From: Aselliscus stoliczkanus
Lineage: Eukaryota > Chordata > Mammalia > Chiroptera > Hipposideridae
Assembly (NCBI GenBank): GCA_033961575.1
Contig: CM066732.1
Span: 80,866,687 to 80,930,686 of the forward strand
Length of the DNA stretch: 64,000 nucleotides
Direction: 5' to 3'
Positions 33,700-44,590 of the stretch are shown here, piece after piece. The position numbers and the translations under genes are program-made. Numbering within the stretch: the stretch's first letter is position 1; each line of letters opens with the position of its first letter. A model generated the notes under the pieces. That model ran no database searches. It was not told where the DNA came from and saw only the letters and a list, made by a program, of their open reading frames with translations.

Positions 33700-35440
33700 C
33701 CCATTCAATGTTCATTCAATACACAGCTACTAAAATCCTTGCAGGCTCCAAGTCCTACTTTTGGAACTAGGGATTAAAAATGAAATTACTTTATAAAGGT
33801 CTGCTCTCCAAAAGACATTGTTGAGTGAGGGAAACAAACAGATTAATAAAATTCGTAAGCACAAGTATGAAGATATGCATGTTTATTTTGAAGCATCTAT
33901 CCCTACTTATAGGGATAAAGTGTCTCTTTTCTTAGATGCTGCGTCTTAAAGAATGAAATATGAGTTCTCTGGATTTGGTGGAGTGGGATAGTGTGTGTGT
34001 GTGTGGGCGGGGGTAAGCTTTTAGGAAGAGGGAGCACAAAAGAAAAAGTCTTGGAGAGAGAACTATCAGCCACTGCTGAAGCTCTAGCCTGGAAGAAATG
34101 ACTTCGGTGACTGATGGGAAAGTTGGGGATTAGAGCATGGCCAGCCTTGAAGCCCATGTAAATAACATTGAGCTTCATTCTGCAGTGGATGAGAGTAACT
34201 GAAAGATTGAAGCAGAACAATTTCATAATCAGATTGCATTACAAGTGCAACACTCTCAGTGTTGAGAATAATGAATAAAAATGGCTAGAGAGAAGACAGG
34301 AAGATTATTGAATTAGAGGAGAAGTAGTGAAGTGGAGATATTTTGATAGACTTACGAAGTACTGTATTTTATCTAATGTAAGGTACCATGGGTCGGACCA
34401 TAGGACACAGTGTTTCTTTCTGTCCCCCTAAGAGGGAATAAAATCTCTGCTAATTAAACTACAATACATTGATTGTTGTTTGTTATGATGTACCCTGTGT
34501 TCAGAGATGTTAAAATGTCAAGTCTGCATCCATAATTGGTGAAACACAAACCTGAAGAGATCTAAAGTGTGGAGACAAAAAGAGAATGAAAGAAGTCAAG
34601 AATTAGCCTTCTGGTTTATGTGGTAGACTAGGACTTGATCCCGGTAAATTAAGCAGAAAATATAGACTATGAGCTCATTTAGGGTAAAAATGATGGGAAG
34701 TTTCATTTTGGAATTGTTGAGTTTGATACTCTTGTGGGATATACGCAACTGGGAAATACAGTCTGAAGTGCAGTTGAGAGCCTGGGCTGGAGATAAGAGA
34801 TTTGGAAATCTTCCACGTATGAGTTAGGTATGCTGGGAATCACGGTCATGGATGAAATCTAACAGGACGCAATGTGATGCTTAATAGCAGTTAACTAAGA
34901 CAGATACGAGAAGGAAAGAAAAGGAGGGACAAGAATAGTTAAATGAGTATACTGTCATGGAAGATAAGCCAACAGAAAAGTTTTGCGAAAGAAAATGATC
35001 AAATATTCATTGAAAAAAACAAACAAACCTGGTAAGATAAAGACGGAACTGTTCATTGGATTCGGTCACTAGTGACCTCAGCAAGAATAGTCTCTGTGGA
35101 GTGATGAGGATAGAAGCTAGGCTGCAGGGGCTGGAGGATGAATGTGGGATGAGGTAATAGACATCTGAGATGAAACCAATTGTTCAGTAATGTGCATGAG
35201 GGGGAAAGAGAAAATAGAGTTTGCCAGAAGATACATGATGAAAGAAAATAGTTCTGGTGTAAGAGAATTGGAAAAGTTTTTAGACTTAGGAAAAGGAACC
35301 ACTAGAGGAAAAAAAAAAGGCTAAGAGAATATGAGAAAACAAGCAGATGTTCAGGGAATTGAAAGGTGTTGAGATAAATTATTCCCAATAGCTCTAATTT
35401 CCTCCATAAAATAGGAGCAAAGTCTTTTGCTGTGTGATAT
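33700..35440 (-). mobile_element. L2 LINE remnant, longest in the window
   Basis: About 1.7 kb of minus-strand L2. The plus strand gives, in order, 'cagccactgctgaagctcta' (34069), 'catggccagccttgaagccc' (34136), 'gggaagtttcattttggaat' (34694), 'gagcctgggctggagataag' (34778), 'gttcattggattcggtcact' (35051) and 'gtctctgtggagtgatgagg' (35090). These trace the L2 ORF2 backwards from the 3' end. It is interrupted at about 34360-34560 by unassigned sequence. Confidence 0.75.
34360..34560. other. Unassigned ~200-bp insert in the L2 remnant
   Basis: The L2 order breaks at about 34360 and resumes at about 34560. The intervening part (TCTAATGTAAGGTACCATGG at 34373, GTTATGATGTACCCTGTGTTC at 34482) has weak inverted similarity between its ends around GGTACCAT and ATGTACC. 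It could be a small DNA transposon, but I cannot name it. Confidence 0.35.
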
Positions 35441-36399
35441 TGGTATTAGGAGAGGTTTCTGATTATCACAAATTAAAAGCATTTTCTAACTTAACAGACA
35501 ACTGTTCCTATGTTTGTATATGCAGGGTTAAATTAACCAAACTCTAAATAGCAAAGACATAGCAACGATAGAGGGACTGCTCTAATAGAGATGCATCAGG
35601 AAGAATGCTTTATTGCTCTCTAAATGCTGGGTTTTATTATGTTTGCAATAGGTATAAACCATGTACTGCCAAGACACAACCTAGAACAATAACCCAGAGT
35701 TATGCCTGAATAGTTGTATGACAAAAATGACAGAATGGTAAAGACGGCATTGGAAATGACTTATACTTTTTTTATCCTTTTCATGTCACCTTTTACTACA
35801 CAGAGTTTCAGATAAGATAACGCGATAAATACAATTATTTTACTTCCAGAGAGAGCACTAAGAAATGTTCAACAATCCACTGGTGAAATAATGGAGACTT
35901 TTAAAATTTCTAAAAGGCAGCTTGGTCTTTTGACTTCTTATTGTGAAATATGAATAATCCGTTATTCACAAACTTAAGAATAAAATAATAAAATGAATTT
36001 CTTAAATATAATTTAAAGTATTCTAAGATTTAAATAACTTATCACCCATGAAAATTTTGTTAGAAATGCATCTTCTTGAATTGTTGAAGATAATTACCAC
36101 TCTGATACCCTCTGCTCTGTTGAAAAGTAAATTCATGTTTTATACTTATTGACAGGGAGTAGGCAAAGTTCAGATCATCAGCAAAAACAATTTTATTTTA
36201 AATAAATCCCCATTGATTACAATGACCACATTAAAAGTTATGGTTTCCTATGGCCTTCAATAATTTATGTTATGATCAACTTAATTATTAAATTGAATAT
36301 TTTATATGCAATAAAAGAATATCTTACAACAATAGTATTCAAAATCAAAATGTTTTACAAACAACAGCTAAGAATTAATCACAACAACTTCTACATAAG
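35441..36399. other. Unassigned AT-rich non-coding DNA
   Basis: No recognised repeat, gene or microsatellite. Confidence 0.5.
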
Positions 36400-36412
36400 A
36401 AAGGTAAAGACT

Positions 36413-36592
36413 GGGCTGGCCAGTGGCTCAGTTGGTTAGAGCTCAAGATCTGAGCAACAGGGTTGTGGGTTTGATTCCCATATGGGTCAGTAAGCTGCAC
36501 CCATCTGGTGGGGTACTGAATGGCTCAGTTGATTAAAACGTATGCACACAATGTTTCCTTCCCCAATTCCCCAATAAAATCTTTTTTAAAAA
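36413..36592 (+). mobile_element. Hybrid tRNA-derived SINE with AATAAA-T6 tail
   Basis: About 180 bp. The head resembles type B (CAGTGGCTCAGTTGGTTAGAG), the middle has a VES-like 'gggtcagtaagctgcaccc' block (36484), then a second partial head GAATGGCTCAGTTGATTAAA (about 36518), and the tail CCCCAATTCCCCAATAAAAT with TCTTTTTT is that of type A. The target-site duplication is AAAGGTAAA, at 36400-36408 and 36593-36601. It has both a polyadenylation signal and a T6 run that could terminate RNA polymerase III. Confidence 0.8.
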
Positions 36593-36601
36593 AAAGGTAA
36601 A

Positions 36602-36609
36602 CATATATA

Positions 36610-36664
<55 letters not shown>
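36602..36664. repeat. Compound microsatellite (GT)n(AT)n
   Basis: A short AT run, seven GT units and about 20 AT units, directly after the SINE target-site duplication. Confidence 0.95.
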
Positions 36665-36668
<4 letters not shown>

Positions 36669-37564
36669 GATTAGGTTTAAAAAATATCTATTTAAGCTGT
36701 TACAGATATTGGTTAAAGGGCCATGGTTAAGAAGTTACATAATTTAATCTATTGACGGTGACAGCTGTGTATTACATGAATGTGTAGTTATGGACTTTTG
36801 AACATTTATTACTTGCTTACTAGTTTAATGGCTTTGAATAGTCCTCCATGTAAGTATATATTTAGTCATTTTAAAAATGCATATTATTATTTGGTAGACT
36901 TTGTACCAAAGCATGATAAAAGAGGTGTTGTTTTCTCAGTGCTATTCTGGGGCCATGCCAGGTATTCACAAGTGAGTCTCAAACGTATTATTTCCTAGTA
37001 TGAGGTTTGAGAATTTGTGTGTTTACAAAATATGCTTTGCTGCCCCCATATAAACTCTATAGAAATTTTTTCGGGTATATTTATCTAGGAACTAAAAAAC
37101 CTGATTCCTATTTTGTTCAACCTACCTTTACCTTTGACCTTGGTTGTCTTCTTGAAAAAAAATCTAATCTTGACAGCAGTCAATTAATTCCCGCCTCATT
37201 TCCTGCCTCCCCTTTAACTCTGATCTCAGAAAGATGTCTATACCACTGGCATCCTATTTCCAGTTCACAGTTAGTTTCCATCTTCTCAAGTCCAGCCTTT
37301 CAGGATCTCACAGCACCAAATTGCCAAGAATGCCTATCACCATATAGCTCTTCAGTTTCCGAGTTTGTTTTATAAGATTAAATATGCCTTCTTCCCAATC
37401 TTCCTTTCCCTCTGTCTCACTTACTCTTCTCTTGTTTTTAAGAGAACCTGCATCCTCTACTTCACCCTGTAAAATTATCTAAGCTTTCTGTTAACTTATT
37501 TTCATTTGTAACTTGGATCTGTTGAATAAATGACCAAAATAATTTCAGTGATTTTTAAGTGCAC
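36665..37564. other. Unassigned non-coding DNA
   Basis: No repeat recognised. The 122-codon open frame at 37007-37375 lacks any known domain and overlaps no conserved motif I can see. Confidence 0.4.
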
Positions 37565-37745
37565 CTAATACCATAGAATTTTAGAGTTGTATATAACCAT
37601 ACAGGCCATCTAATGAGATCCTTTCATTTCACAGATATGGAAAACAAAGGCAAGAAAAATCAAAGGACCTTGATTCTGCTATTGGTGAGTGATAATATAA
37701 AGCCTAAAATCCAGCTCTTCTTAGTACTTCATTGTTGCATCTACT
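37565..37745 (-). mobile_element. MIR-related SINE fragment
   Basis: ATAGAATTTTAGAGTTGTAT near 37574, 'ggccatctaatgagatcctt' (37603), 'catttcacagatatggaaaa' (37624) and 'aaatccagctcttcttagta' (37708) match the complement of a MIR-type element. Confidence 0.55.
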
Positions 37746-38335
37746 ATAATTTCTTATTACAAAATGTTAGATATACATTATTTTGATGTACTATGTTTTA
37801 TATGGCCTAAGATAAATTTAATTGCTAAAGACACTTCCACAATGCTTTCTTGGATCTGATATGCACCCTCCCTTAAATTTTTCTTGCCTCTTATGACATA
37901 GGGAAGAGACAATGAGATCAAAGATGTAATGAAGAAAAATGCATTATATATCTTTTAAAATATATTTGGAGAGTACAGAAAATGAAAAACAGGAATAAAA
38001 ATCAAGTAAAATATTTAAAGAAAAAATAAGGGAACTTTTGTTCTTGTTAATTCAAGAATCAATCTTTTATTTGTCCTTTGGCCTCAGATTCTTCCATCAA
38101 TGGTTCTCTGGGATTTCTGCAGCACAATTGCTAATGTTTGTTCATTAGCAATTACAAATCTGATATCTGTGAACTGTTCATGTTTGAATGTATTAGGCTG
38201 GGTTTTCTTTCTTCCCATTCTGTAGTCCATCTTCTACCTTGAACCACAAATACCTTTTTACCTGTGTTCTGGAAATGAATTTCTCTTTCTAGGAGTTAAA
38301 CCAACATTTAAGAAATTGTAAGCTTAGGAAAAAAG
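37746..38335. other. Unassigned AT-rich non-coding DNA
   Basis: Nothing recognised. Confidence 0.45.
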
Positions 38336-38339
38336 GAAA

Positions 38340-38377
<38 letters not shown>

Positions 38378-38381
38378 GAAA

Positions 38382-38458
<77 letters not shown>

Positions 38459-38462
38459 GGAG
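38336..38462. repeat. Duplicated (AT)n followed by (GA)n
   Basis: GGAAATGAATATAT opens an AT run at 38342-38374, and the same GGAAATG starter recurs at 38377 before a second AT run (38384-38419). A GA run follows to about 38459. The repeated starter shows that the AT block was duplicated as a unit. Confidence 0.9.
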
Positions 38463-39467
38463 AAGAGAGAGCATCTTATCTTTGACCTGATTGATGCCTA
38501 CAAATGGCAATTTTGTACATATATGGCTATAGGTGTACAAATTAATACAGAGTCTCAAACAGTTAAAGTAACTTGCGTTGGCATTAGTTGTACTACCAAA
38601 CTTATTTTTCACTAATTTTTCTATTTTAATATTTAACCATATAAAATTAAGTCAGAATCAAACTTTACATTTACATCTTGACAAATGAATGTTGCTAAGC
38701 AAAACATATAAATACAGTAATTTAAATTTGTGCTGCTCCCTCACACAAAACTGTGAAAAACAGGATTTACTAACTGCAGTGGCAATTCATGGTTGCTGTG
38801 CTCAAGTAAAAGTTTTGGAATTTAAGAAGCACTTAGTTGCTGCATTAGGCCATTTAGGATGTTTCAACGTCTCAGTTGACTGTAATTCCAATCTGCCCAA
38901 GTGCCCTGTTAATGACCTTCCATCTCCAAGTAAGCAGAGGAATTCAGTGTTTATGCTTTAAAAAAAATCTCTACCACAAACAGATTGAAGGACAGTTTCT
39001 TTTCATTCTATCTTTACTATGGCAGGAGAGAGTAAATTGTTACCACTACATCAATTGAGAGGACTAACCTTCAGTGGCTCTTAATGAAAGCCCTCATTGA
39101 CAAAACAAAATCAACAGATCCAGGTATAAGAAAGCCACTTAAGTGTTTTCCATTTCTTATTGTCTAACACTGAGTAATTATATTCGGAAAGTCTAAACAA
39201 GCAGTGAAATTTACCCACACTAACACTTTAACTTTGGTGACATAGAGTAAACAGATAGGTCTCTAGGCTTCCTGTAGAAGTGTCACTCCACTATATAAAT
39301 ATATTCACATTTCTATGCAGAATGTAAAAGTCCTAACATCTGGGGATGCTGTTATAAAGAAGTGTGATGTTCAACCCCCATGCCCCAAATAATCTAGAAA
39401 CCCAAAATATGCCAATATTTATTTGAATCAATAGCAAACTAAGAAAGCAGCAAAAATTATTTCAACT
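38463..39467. other. Unassigned non-coding DNA
   Basis: About 1 kb with no recognised repeat. The open frames at 38689-39058 have no domain. Confidence 0.45.
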
Positions 39468-39636
39468 TTTCTTTTTTTATTAAATTTATTGGGGTAACAT
39501 TGGTTAGTAAAATTATGCAGGTTTCAAGTGTATAATTCTGTAATACATCATCTGTATATTGCACTGTGTGTTCACCACCTGAAGTCAAATCTTCCATAAC
39601 CATATATTTTACCCCCTTTATCCTCTTCTGCTCTTA
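39468..39636 (-). mobile_element. L1 3' end fragment (CACCCCAATA family)
   Basis: Poly(T), then TTATTGGGGTAACATTGGTT (39487), 'caggtttcaagtgtataatt' (39518) and 'tttaccccctttatcctctt' (39608). Only about 170 bp of the 3' UTR remain. Confidence 0.8.
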
Positions 39637-40490
39637 AAGTAGAGAAAAGAGGCTATGGCTGAGTGTTGAAATCTCATGTGAAAAGCCATTGTGTTTCAAA
39701 GACAAGTTGAGGTATTGCACTTAATATGTACGCCTTTAATGTCAAGCTCTAGGCAGATGATGTCATCTTTCTTTATAAGCATAAAAAAGGCATTTTGTAT
39801 CTCCTAATACATTTATTTTCAGATGACTTGTTTCCAGCAGTGTACAATATGCACCTTCTAACCTACAGGAAAAATACTCCATCTTATTTTGTACAACATG
39901 ATTTTGTATTCAAATGCTCAAAGAACCTTGAAGCAAAAATATCAGTAATCATGACATAAAGTCTTGCATTGTCTCTGGAAAATAGCAAAGAAAATATATG
40001 AAATTCTATAATTTTTGTTACAATATTTGTTCATGGATTTAAACAATGACGTAGTATAATTTCTTTATAGTATAAATAGGTACTTCTTTGAATGTGACTC
40101 AGATTTTTCATGGTAACAGCCACTTCTCCCTGTACATTTTCAAATAAACAAACAAATAATGAATCAATCCTAACTGGAAGGATAGTTTAGAGTAATAAAT
40201 TATCTAAACTGTCAGAAGAGGTGAACTAACCCATCTTTTCACTGCCTGAACAGTGTGTTTTCCTCTACACTACACATAAAAGTAAATCTCAAAAAATGCA
40301 AAACAATAAAAAAAAATTGTCACAAGGAAATTTTACAACAACTTAGTGCTGCCCATATGAACACAAAAAAGAGCATTGTATGTAAAACACTGCCAAATTT
40401 TCAGCTGATTAGGAGAAGGGGAGCTGAAGGAGAAAAGGAACAAGGAGCATAGGATATAACCAGGGAAGTAGATTTGGATCACACTAAAAA
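39637..40490. other. Unassigned AT-rich non-coding DNA
   Basis: No element recognised before the SINE. Confidence 0.45.
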
Positions 40491-40501
40491 AATGCCTTAC
40501 A

Positions 40502-41003
40502 GGAGGCCGGCCGAGTGGCGCGGTGGTTAAGCGCTGGCTTGGGAAGCCAGCGGCCCCGGTTCGGGTCCCACATATGAGGGCCAGTGACACTGCCCTCTGC
40601 AGCTAAGATGGTGAACAACAGCTCCACCTGGAGCTGGGCTGCTGTGAGTACCTGGGGACAGCATAGCTGCAGCCCCTGCTGCAGTGGGCTGCCATAGGCT
40701 ACAGTGAGTGGCTGGCAGCCAGCATGAGTGGCTGGCAGCCAGTGTGAACGGCTGGCAGCCAGTGTGAGCTGCCAAGAGCCTCTGTGAGGGGCCGTCCAGA
40801 GGCCGGTGACCAGTATGCCTCACCCAGGAAAAGCACAATGATAATACCAACATGGGTCAATATAATACCAACATGGGCCAATGAAGCAATGTCCTCCGCA
40901 ACTAGACTGAAGAACAAAAGGCCAGCAACTTGTCTGTTCCCTTTCTCCAGTACCCCAAAGCTGTTCCCCTCCCCCAATTCCACAATAAAATCTTAAAAAA
41001 AAA
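40502..41003 (+). mobile_element. Long tRNA-derived SINE (type A), expanded copy
   Basis: About 500 bp, about 95 longer than the copy at 8.17 kb. The head GGCCGGCCGAGTGGCGCGG has B-box GGTTCGGGTCCC at about 40559-40570. The sequence around the anticodon folds as GCTGGC-TTGGGA-AGCCAGC. Two internal expansions are visible: three tandem copies of a ~20-base GGCTGGCAGCCAG unit at 40706-40769, and a duplicated CCAACATGGG block (40847 and 40869). The tail has CACAATAAAATCTT and poly(A). The target-site duplication is AATGCCTT, at 40491-40498 and 41004-41011. Confidence 0.88.
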
Positions 41004-41158
41004 AATGCCTTGTATATAAAGTTTCTGAAGTTTAGATTTTATTTTATATGTCATAGGAAACCACTGGTGGTTTTTCAAGCTGAAGAGTCATTCTTGACTT
41101 TGATCCTTCAGTCTCATATTTCACTGGCAAATAATAAGTGTCATAAGAAAATGTCTCA

Positions 41159-41301
41159 GGGCCAGCTGAATGGCTCAGTTGGTTAAGAGCTCACTCAAGA
41201 GTGGGAGCTCTAAGCACCAGGGTTGCCGGTTGGATTCCCAGCCTGAGCTGAGCAGCCACTGAGCTGCCAACAGGTGACAGGATGGCTCAGCTGAAAAAAA
41301 A
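41159..41301 (+). mobile_element. Short tRNA-derived SINE (type B)
   Basis: About 143 bp: a head resembling GGCCAGCTGAATGGCTCAG, the TTAAGAGCTCACTCAAGAG block, B-box-like GGTTGGATTCC (41227) and a GCCAACAGGTGACAGGATGG 3' block, then poly(A). The target-site duplication is AAAATGTCTC, ending at about 41157 on the left and at about 41311 on the right. No AATAAA tail. Confidence 0.85.
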
Positions 41302-41514
41302 AAAATGTCTCTATGGTTTAAAGTTTCATTCATATTTTAGAGTCAGTGGGTGTTATGATGATCAGTGGGAGGATTACAATAGAATTAGGAGAAAAAGGAG
41401 CACAAAAGAAGGCTATCTTTGTTGGAAAGGTGGCTTTTGTAATATCTGATAAAAGTGAACAGGTGTGCATGTAAGCAATGAGAACCAGAATGGGCTTGAG
41501 TATTTGTCACACTC

Positions 41515-41625
41515 TAGAGACTTAATAGTTAAGAACACAACTTTGGAGTCATCTAGACTTGAGTTCAAATTTCAGCACGAATGCACGCTCTAGCTGAACA
41601 ATCTTGAGCAAGTGTTACATCAGAC
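41515..41625 (+). mobile_element. MIR SINE, 5' part
   Basis: 'aatagttaagaacacaactt' (41525) and 'gacttgagttcaaatttcag' (41555), ending at 'cttgagcaagt' (41610), reproduce the MIR head. The rest of the MIR appears at 42085 beyond an insertion. Confidence 0.75.
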
Positions 41626-42084
41626 TGGTTAGGATGCAGGCAACAGAAAAATACCTGGGCTGATTTATGAGAGAGGAGAGGGGGAAGGGGAGAGAGAGAG
41701 AGAGAGAGGGAAAGAGGCTGGAGGGAGAGAGAGAAAAGAAGAGGAATTGGAAGAGGAGGAAAGGGAAGGAAGGAAGGAATTTATTCACAGATGTGGAGTA
41801 ACTAAGGGATTGAAATGGAATGCTGTTCCAATGGCAGGAACCTGGAATCTCCAGGTTTGTGGCAGGAACTAATAAACATTCTCTTCAAATGCTGCCATTG
41901 TCAGTTTCTTGATTATTACTTTCAAAATGTGTATCCAGGAAGACAATCTGAAAATCCTTGTTCCATTCTTCGGTTGAAGAGGGCAAGTCTCCTTGAGTGA
42001 CAGACCTTCTAGGCTGTGAAATTGGGGAGCTATTACCAGAAGATGAGGCAATTTGTACCACGTGACAAAACTAGTAAATATCCA
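41626..42084. other. Unassigned insert splitting a MIR, with GA-rich tract
   Basis: About 460 bp between the two MIR parts. It begins 'catcagactggttaggatgc' (41619), has 'ggcaacagaaaaatacctgg' (41640), a GA-rich tract (41669-41778) and 'ggaatttattcacagatgtg' (41777). It resembles an old dispersed element I have seen in mammals but cannot name. CAAGTGTTA on the left and CAAGTAACTTA on the right may reflect a target-site duplication or simply the MIR sequence itself. Confidence 0.5.
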
Positions 42085-42240
42085 CAACTACAAGTAACTT
42101 ATCCTAAGTCTCAATTTCTTCATTAGTTTAATGGGGATAATAATAATACATAATCCAGAGGGTTAGGATAATCAAATGAGACAAATAACATAAAGTGTTG
42201 AACAATTTCTTGTACAAACTACGTAACCAATGCTATTACC
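42085..42240 (+). mobile_element. MIR SINE, 3' part
   Basis: 'acaagtaacttatcctaagt' (42091), 'cattagtttaatggggataa' (42121) and 'ggttaggataatcaaatgag' (42161) continue the MIR after the insertion. Confidence 0.75.
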
Positions 42241-42304
42241 TGGTTTTATTAAAGAAGAACTGAGATCAGATTATATAAAGATATAATATTAAGCTAAGGA
42301 TTTT

Positions 42305-42480
42305 GAACTTGACCTTGTAGATAATGGACAGATTTTTGTTTTGATTTGTATGTTTACTTTTTATCAAAGTAAACTCAATACAGCACACATCATAGGCACA
42401 CAACTTGAAAAATTTTCACAAACTAAACATACCTCTACTGTCCAAACAGCGTGCAAACCACAATCCCAAAATCGCCCCCT
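42305..42480 (-). mobile_element. Ancient L1M 3' UTR fragment
   Basis: 'gcacacaacttgaaaaattt' (42396) and TTCACAAACTAAACATACC (42415) fit the complement of an old L1M-class 3' UTR. Confidence 0.5.
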
Positions 42481-42689
42481 TCTGCATGGGGTAGGTTTTA
42501 AACATGAAAAATTCATTTGCAAAAATAATATTTAATAGAGATGAATCTGTCAGCGGGGGTACAGAATAGAAACAACCTGACAAAACTTGCTATTTGGATA
42601 AATTTATATAAATTTTAGACAGAGAAATATATAGTGGTTTTGAGTATGAATGACCAAGAATGAGGATGCCATTGACATTATTGAAATTA

Positions 42690-43165
42690 AGAAATGACCA
42701 GCCTTTTGAGCTTCCTTTCATCGGCCCGCTCCAAACTCTTTGGAGTGTACTTTTTCTTCTAATAATGGCCCTTGAACCATTCTGTACTGCTGGGGCCTGC
42801 TTCTGCTTCTTTGAAAGGTAGTTTTACTTCTAATAAAGTCCTTTTCTGCAACTTTACTTCTCTGGTCCATGTCTCCATTCTTCATTTCCATGAGACCATG
42901 ATCCCAGCACAAGAAATATCCTACATCAGTATCACCAGAAATAATTTTTATGGCCTATTTATAGGGCAGGGAAACTTCTAGTTATTGACTATCTGCTCTT
43001 CTTATCATCCTGCGAACAATCTTCTTCCCCCTGAAGCCTCAAGGTGCCTCACCTCATCTTTTGCTTGGAAAGCCATATATACTGCGTTTTCCTTTTCTGT
43101 CTCTGAGCCTCTCATGGATGTGGGATCTCTGACTCTTTCATGTATGTGGGGTTCCTATACCTACA
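42690..43165 (+). mobile_element. LTR-like sequence(s), ERV class I style
   Basis: CTAATAAAGTCCTTTTCTGC (42829), followed by ACTTTACTTCTCTGGTCCAT (42850), is the form of an R-U5 region with its polyadenylation signal. A second part from about 42970, with 'ccatatatactgcgttttcc' (43072) and 'ctgtctctgagcctctcatg' (43096), is similar in style. No gag-pol is present. I cannot name a family, and the boundaries are uncertain. Confidence 0.4.
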
Positions 43166-43207
43166 CACACAAAAAAAAAAAAAAAGAAAAAGAAAAAAAG
43201 AAAAAGA
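43165..43207. repeat. A-rich (AAAAAG)n tract
   Basis: A short CA run, then poly(A) and AAAAAG units, possibly the remnant of a retroelement tail. Confidence 0.85.
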
Positions 43208-43259
43208 TCAAATTTGGGAGGGAAAATGCATTTATTTGTTTTTTAAAAATATTATTTCC

Positions 43260-44160
43260 TTACTATGAAACCAAACACCTACACTCATTATGGGAAAAAT
43301 ATGGAAAATACAATGAAGTACAAAAATTACCAAAAACAACTACTACTCTTTTATCTATGCTGGTGTATAATCTCCCAGAACTCTCTCTCAATCTCTCTCT
43401 CTCCCCACCCCCTGTCTCTCTCCTCCTTTTGTTTCCCTCCCCCATGTATATATATTTACACATGTAAATATTCTAATGTACATATTTTTACAAATATGTA
43501 TTATGTTCTATGCATTGTATCATTGCCTACATTTTTCACTTAACATATACTTAATATGAACTACTTGACCATGAATATATCAATACCATCATTTTACTTC
43601 ACAATTCTTCTGTAACTGGATTTATTTGGCTGTATAATACTTCATTGAGTAGATATGCCATTATTTTTAAACAATTTTCTTCTGTTGCACAATTATATTA
43701 TTTCTGATTTTCATTAATATAAATGAAATGCTGTGATATATATTTTTAAATTTAACTTTAACACACATATATATACATATATGATATTAGTCATATATTT
43801 TTATACTAAAATACATTTGAAAAATGAAATTACTAGGTTATTTTTACTATACCATTTTAAGGCTTTTGATACATATTGCCAAATATCATTTCAGAAAAGT
43901 TTTGTCAAGTTACTCTTCTGTCAGCAGTATATTACTGACCATTTCCTTACACTCTTTCTCATAGTCTGTATTATAATTTTTTAAATAGTCTTTGACAATT
44001 TGATAGGTGTAAATGGTATGCCTTTTTGTGTTTTGATTTGTATTTCTTTGATAGCTAGTAATTTTGAACATTTTATTCTTGTTAGTAATTTTTCTTGTAG
44101 ATTTTGTGCATTTCCTGTTTGTGTCTTGACATCTGTTCTTGGAGTATACATTGATTTTGG
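43260..44160 (-). mobile_element. Ancient L1M-class 3' region
   Basis: The plus strand shows, in order, 'atgggaaaaatatggaaaat' (43289), 'ttttcacttaacatatactt' (43533), 'tgtataatacttcattgagt' (43631), 'gaaattactaggttattttt' (43825), 'tttgacaatttgataggtgt' (43991) and 'tttgatttgtatttctttga' (44032). These are the complement of an old L1 3' end and ORF2 end. It has CT-rich (43378-43442) and AT-rich insertions. Confidence 0.65.
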
Positions 44161-44164
44161 TTTT

Positions 44165-44590
44165 AGACATGCAGACTTGGAAGTAAAAGTAGAATGATGG
44201 AGAAGAAGTGACTAATAGGCACATGGAGATAGTCTGGCAGACTTGTGAGAGGGGTCAGAAAAGGAAATGTGAATTTGGTTTTAGCACAGAGCAGGGAGAG
44301 TTAAAGCCATTAGAGTAAACATTTTATTAAGTGCATAAAAAGAAAAGAGCAAAGGACTAAGGACTTATTCATGTAAAATATGCAGAGTCTTTAGTGCAAA
44401 ATGAATCAGAAGGAGTCAAAAAGGTAGATGGGGAATGAGGACAACATTGTGTATGGAAACATGGGTAAATGTTTTACAAGAAGAATATCAAATGCTATAG
44501 ACAGGAAGAATGGAAAATAAGAAAGTCTGTTGATTTGATAATGAGAGGATGGTAGAGACCTCAGAGAGTGAGGTGGCCAACAGTTGAGCG
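44165..44590 (-). mobile_element. L2 fragment
   Basis: 'tgctatagacaggaagaatg' (44493) and GATAATGAGAGGATGGTAGAGACCTC (read in part, 44536) match minus-strand L2 in the segment also seen at 3.3 and 35.0 kb. Confidence 0.5.

Noticed and set aside
37007..37375. 122-codon open frame
   Set aside because: No domain, no neighbouring exon signals and no recognisable similarity. A frame of this length can occur by chance in 64 kb.
40502..40580. tRNA-like sequence with A and B boxes
   Set aside because: It is the head of a SINE with a long non-tRNA body, poly(A) and target-site duplications, not a tRNA gene. The same holds for the other SINE heads.
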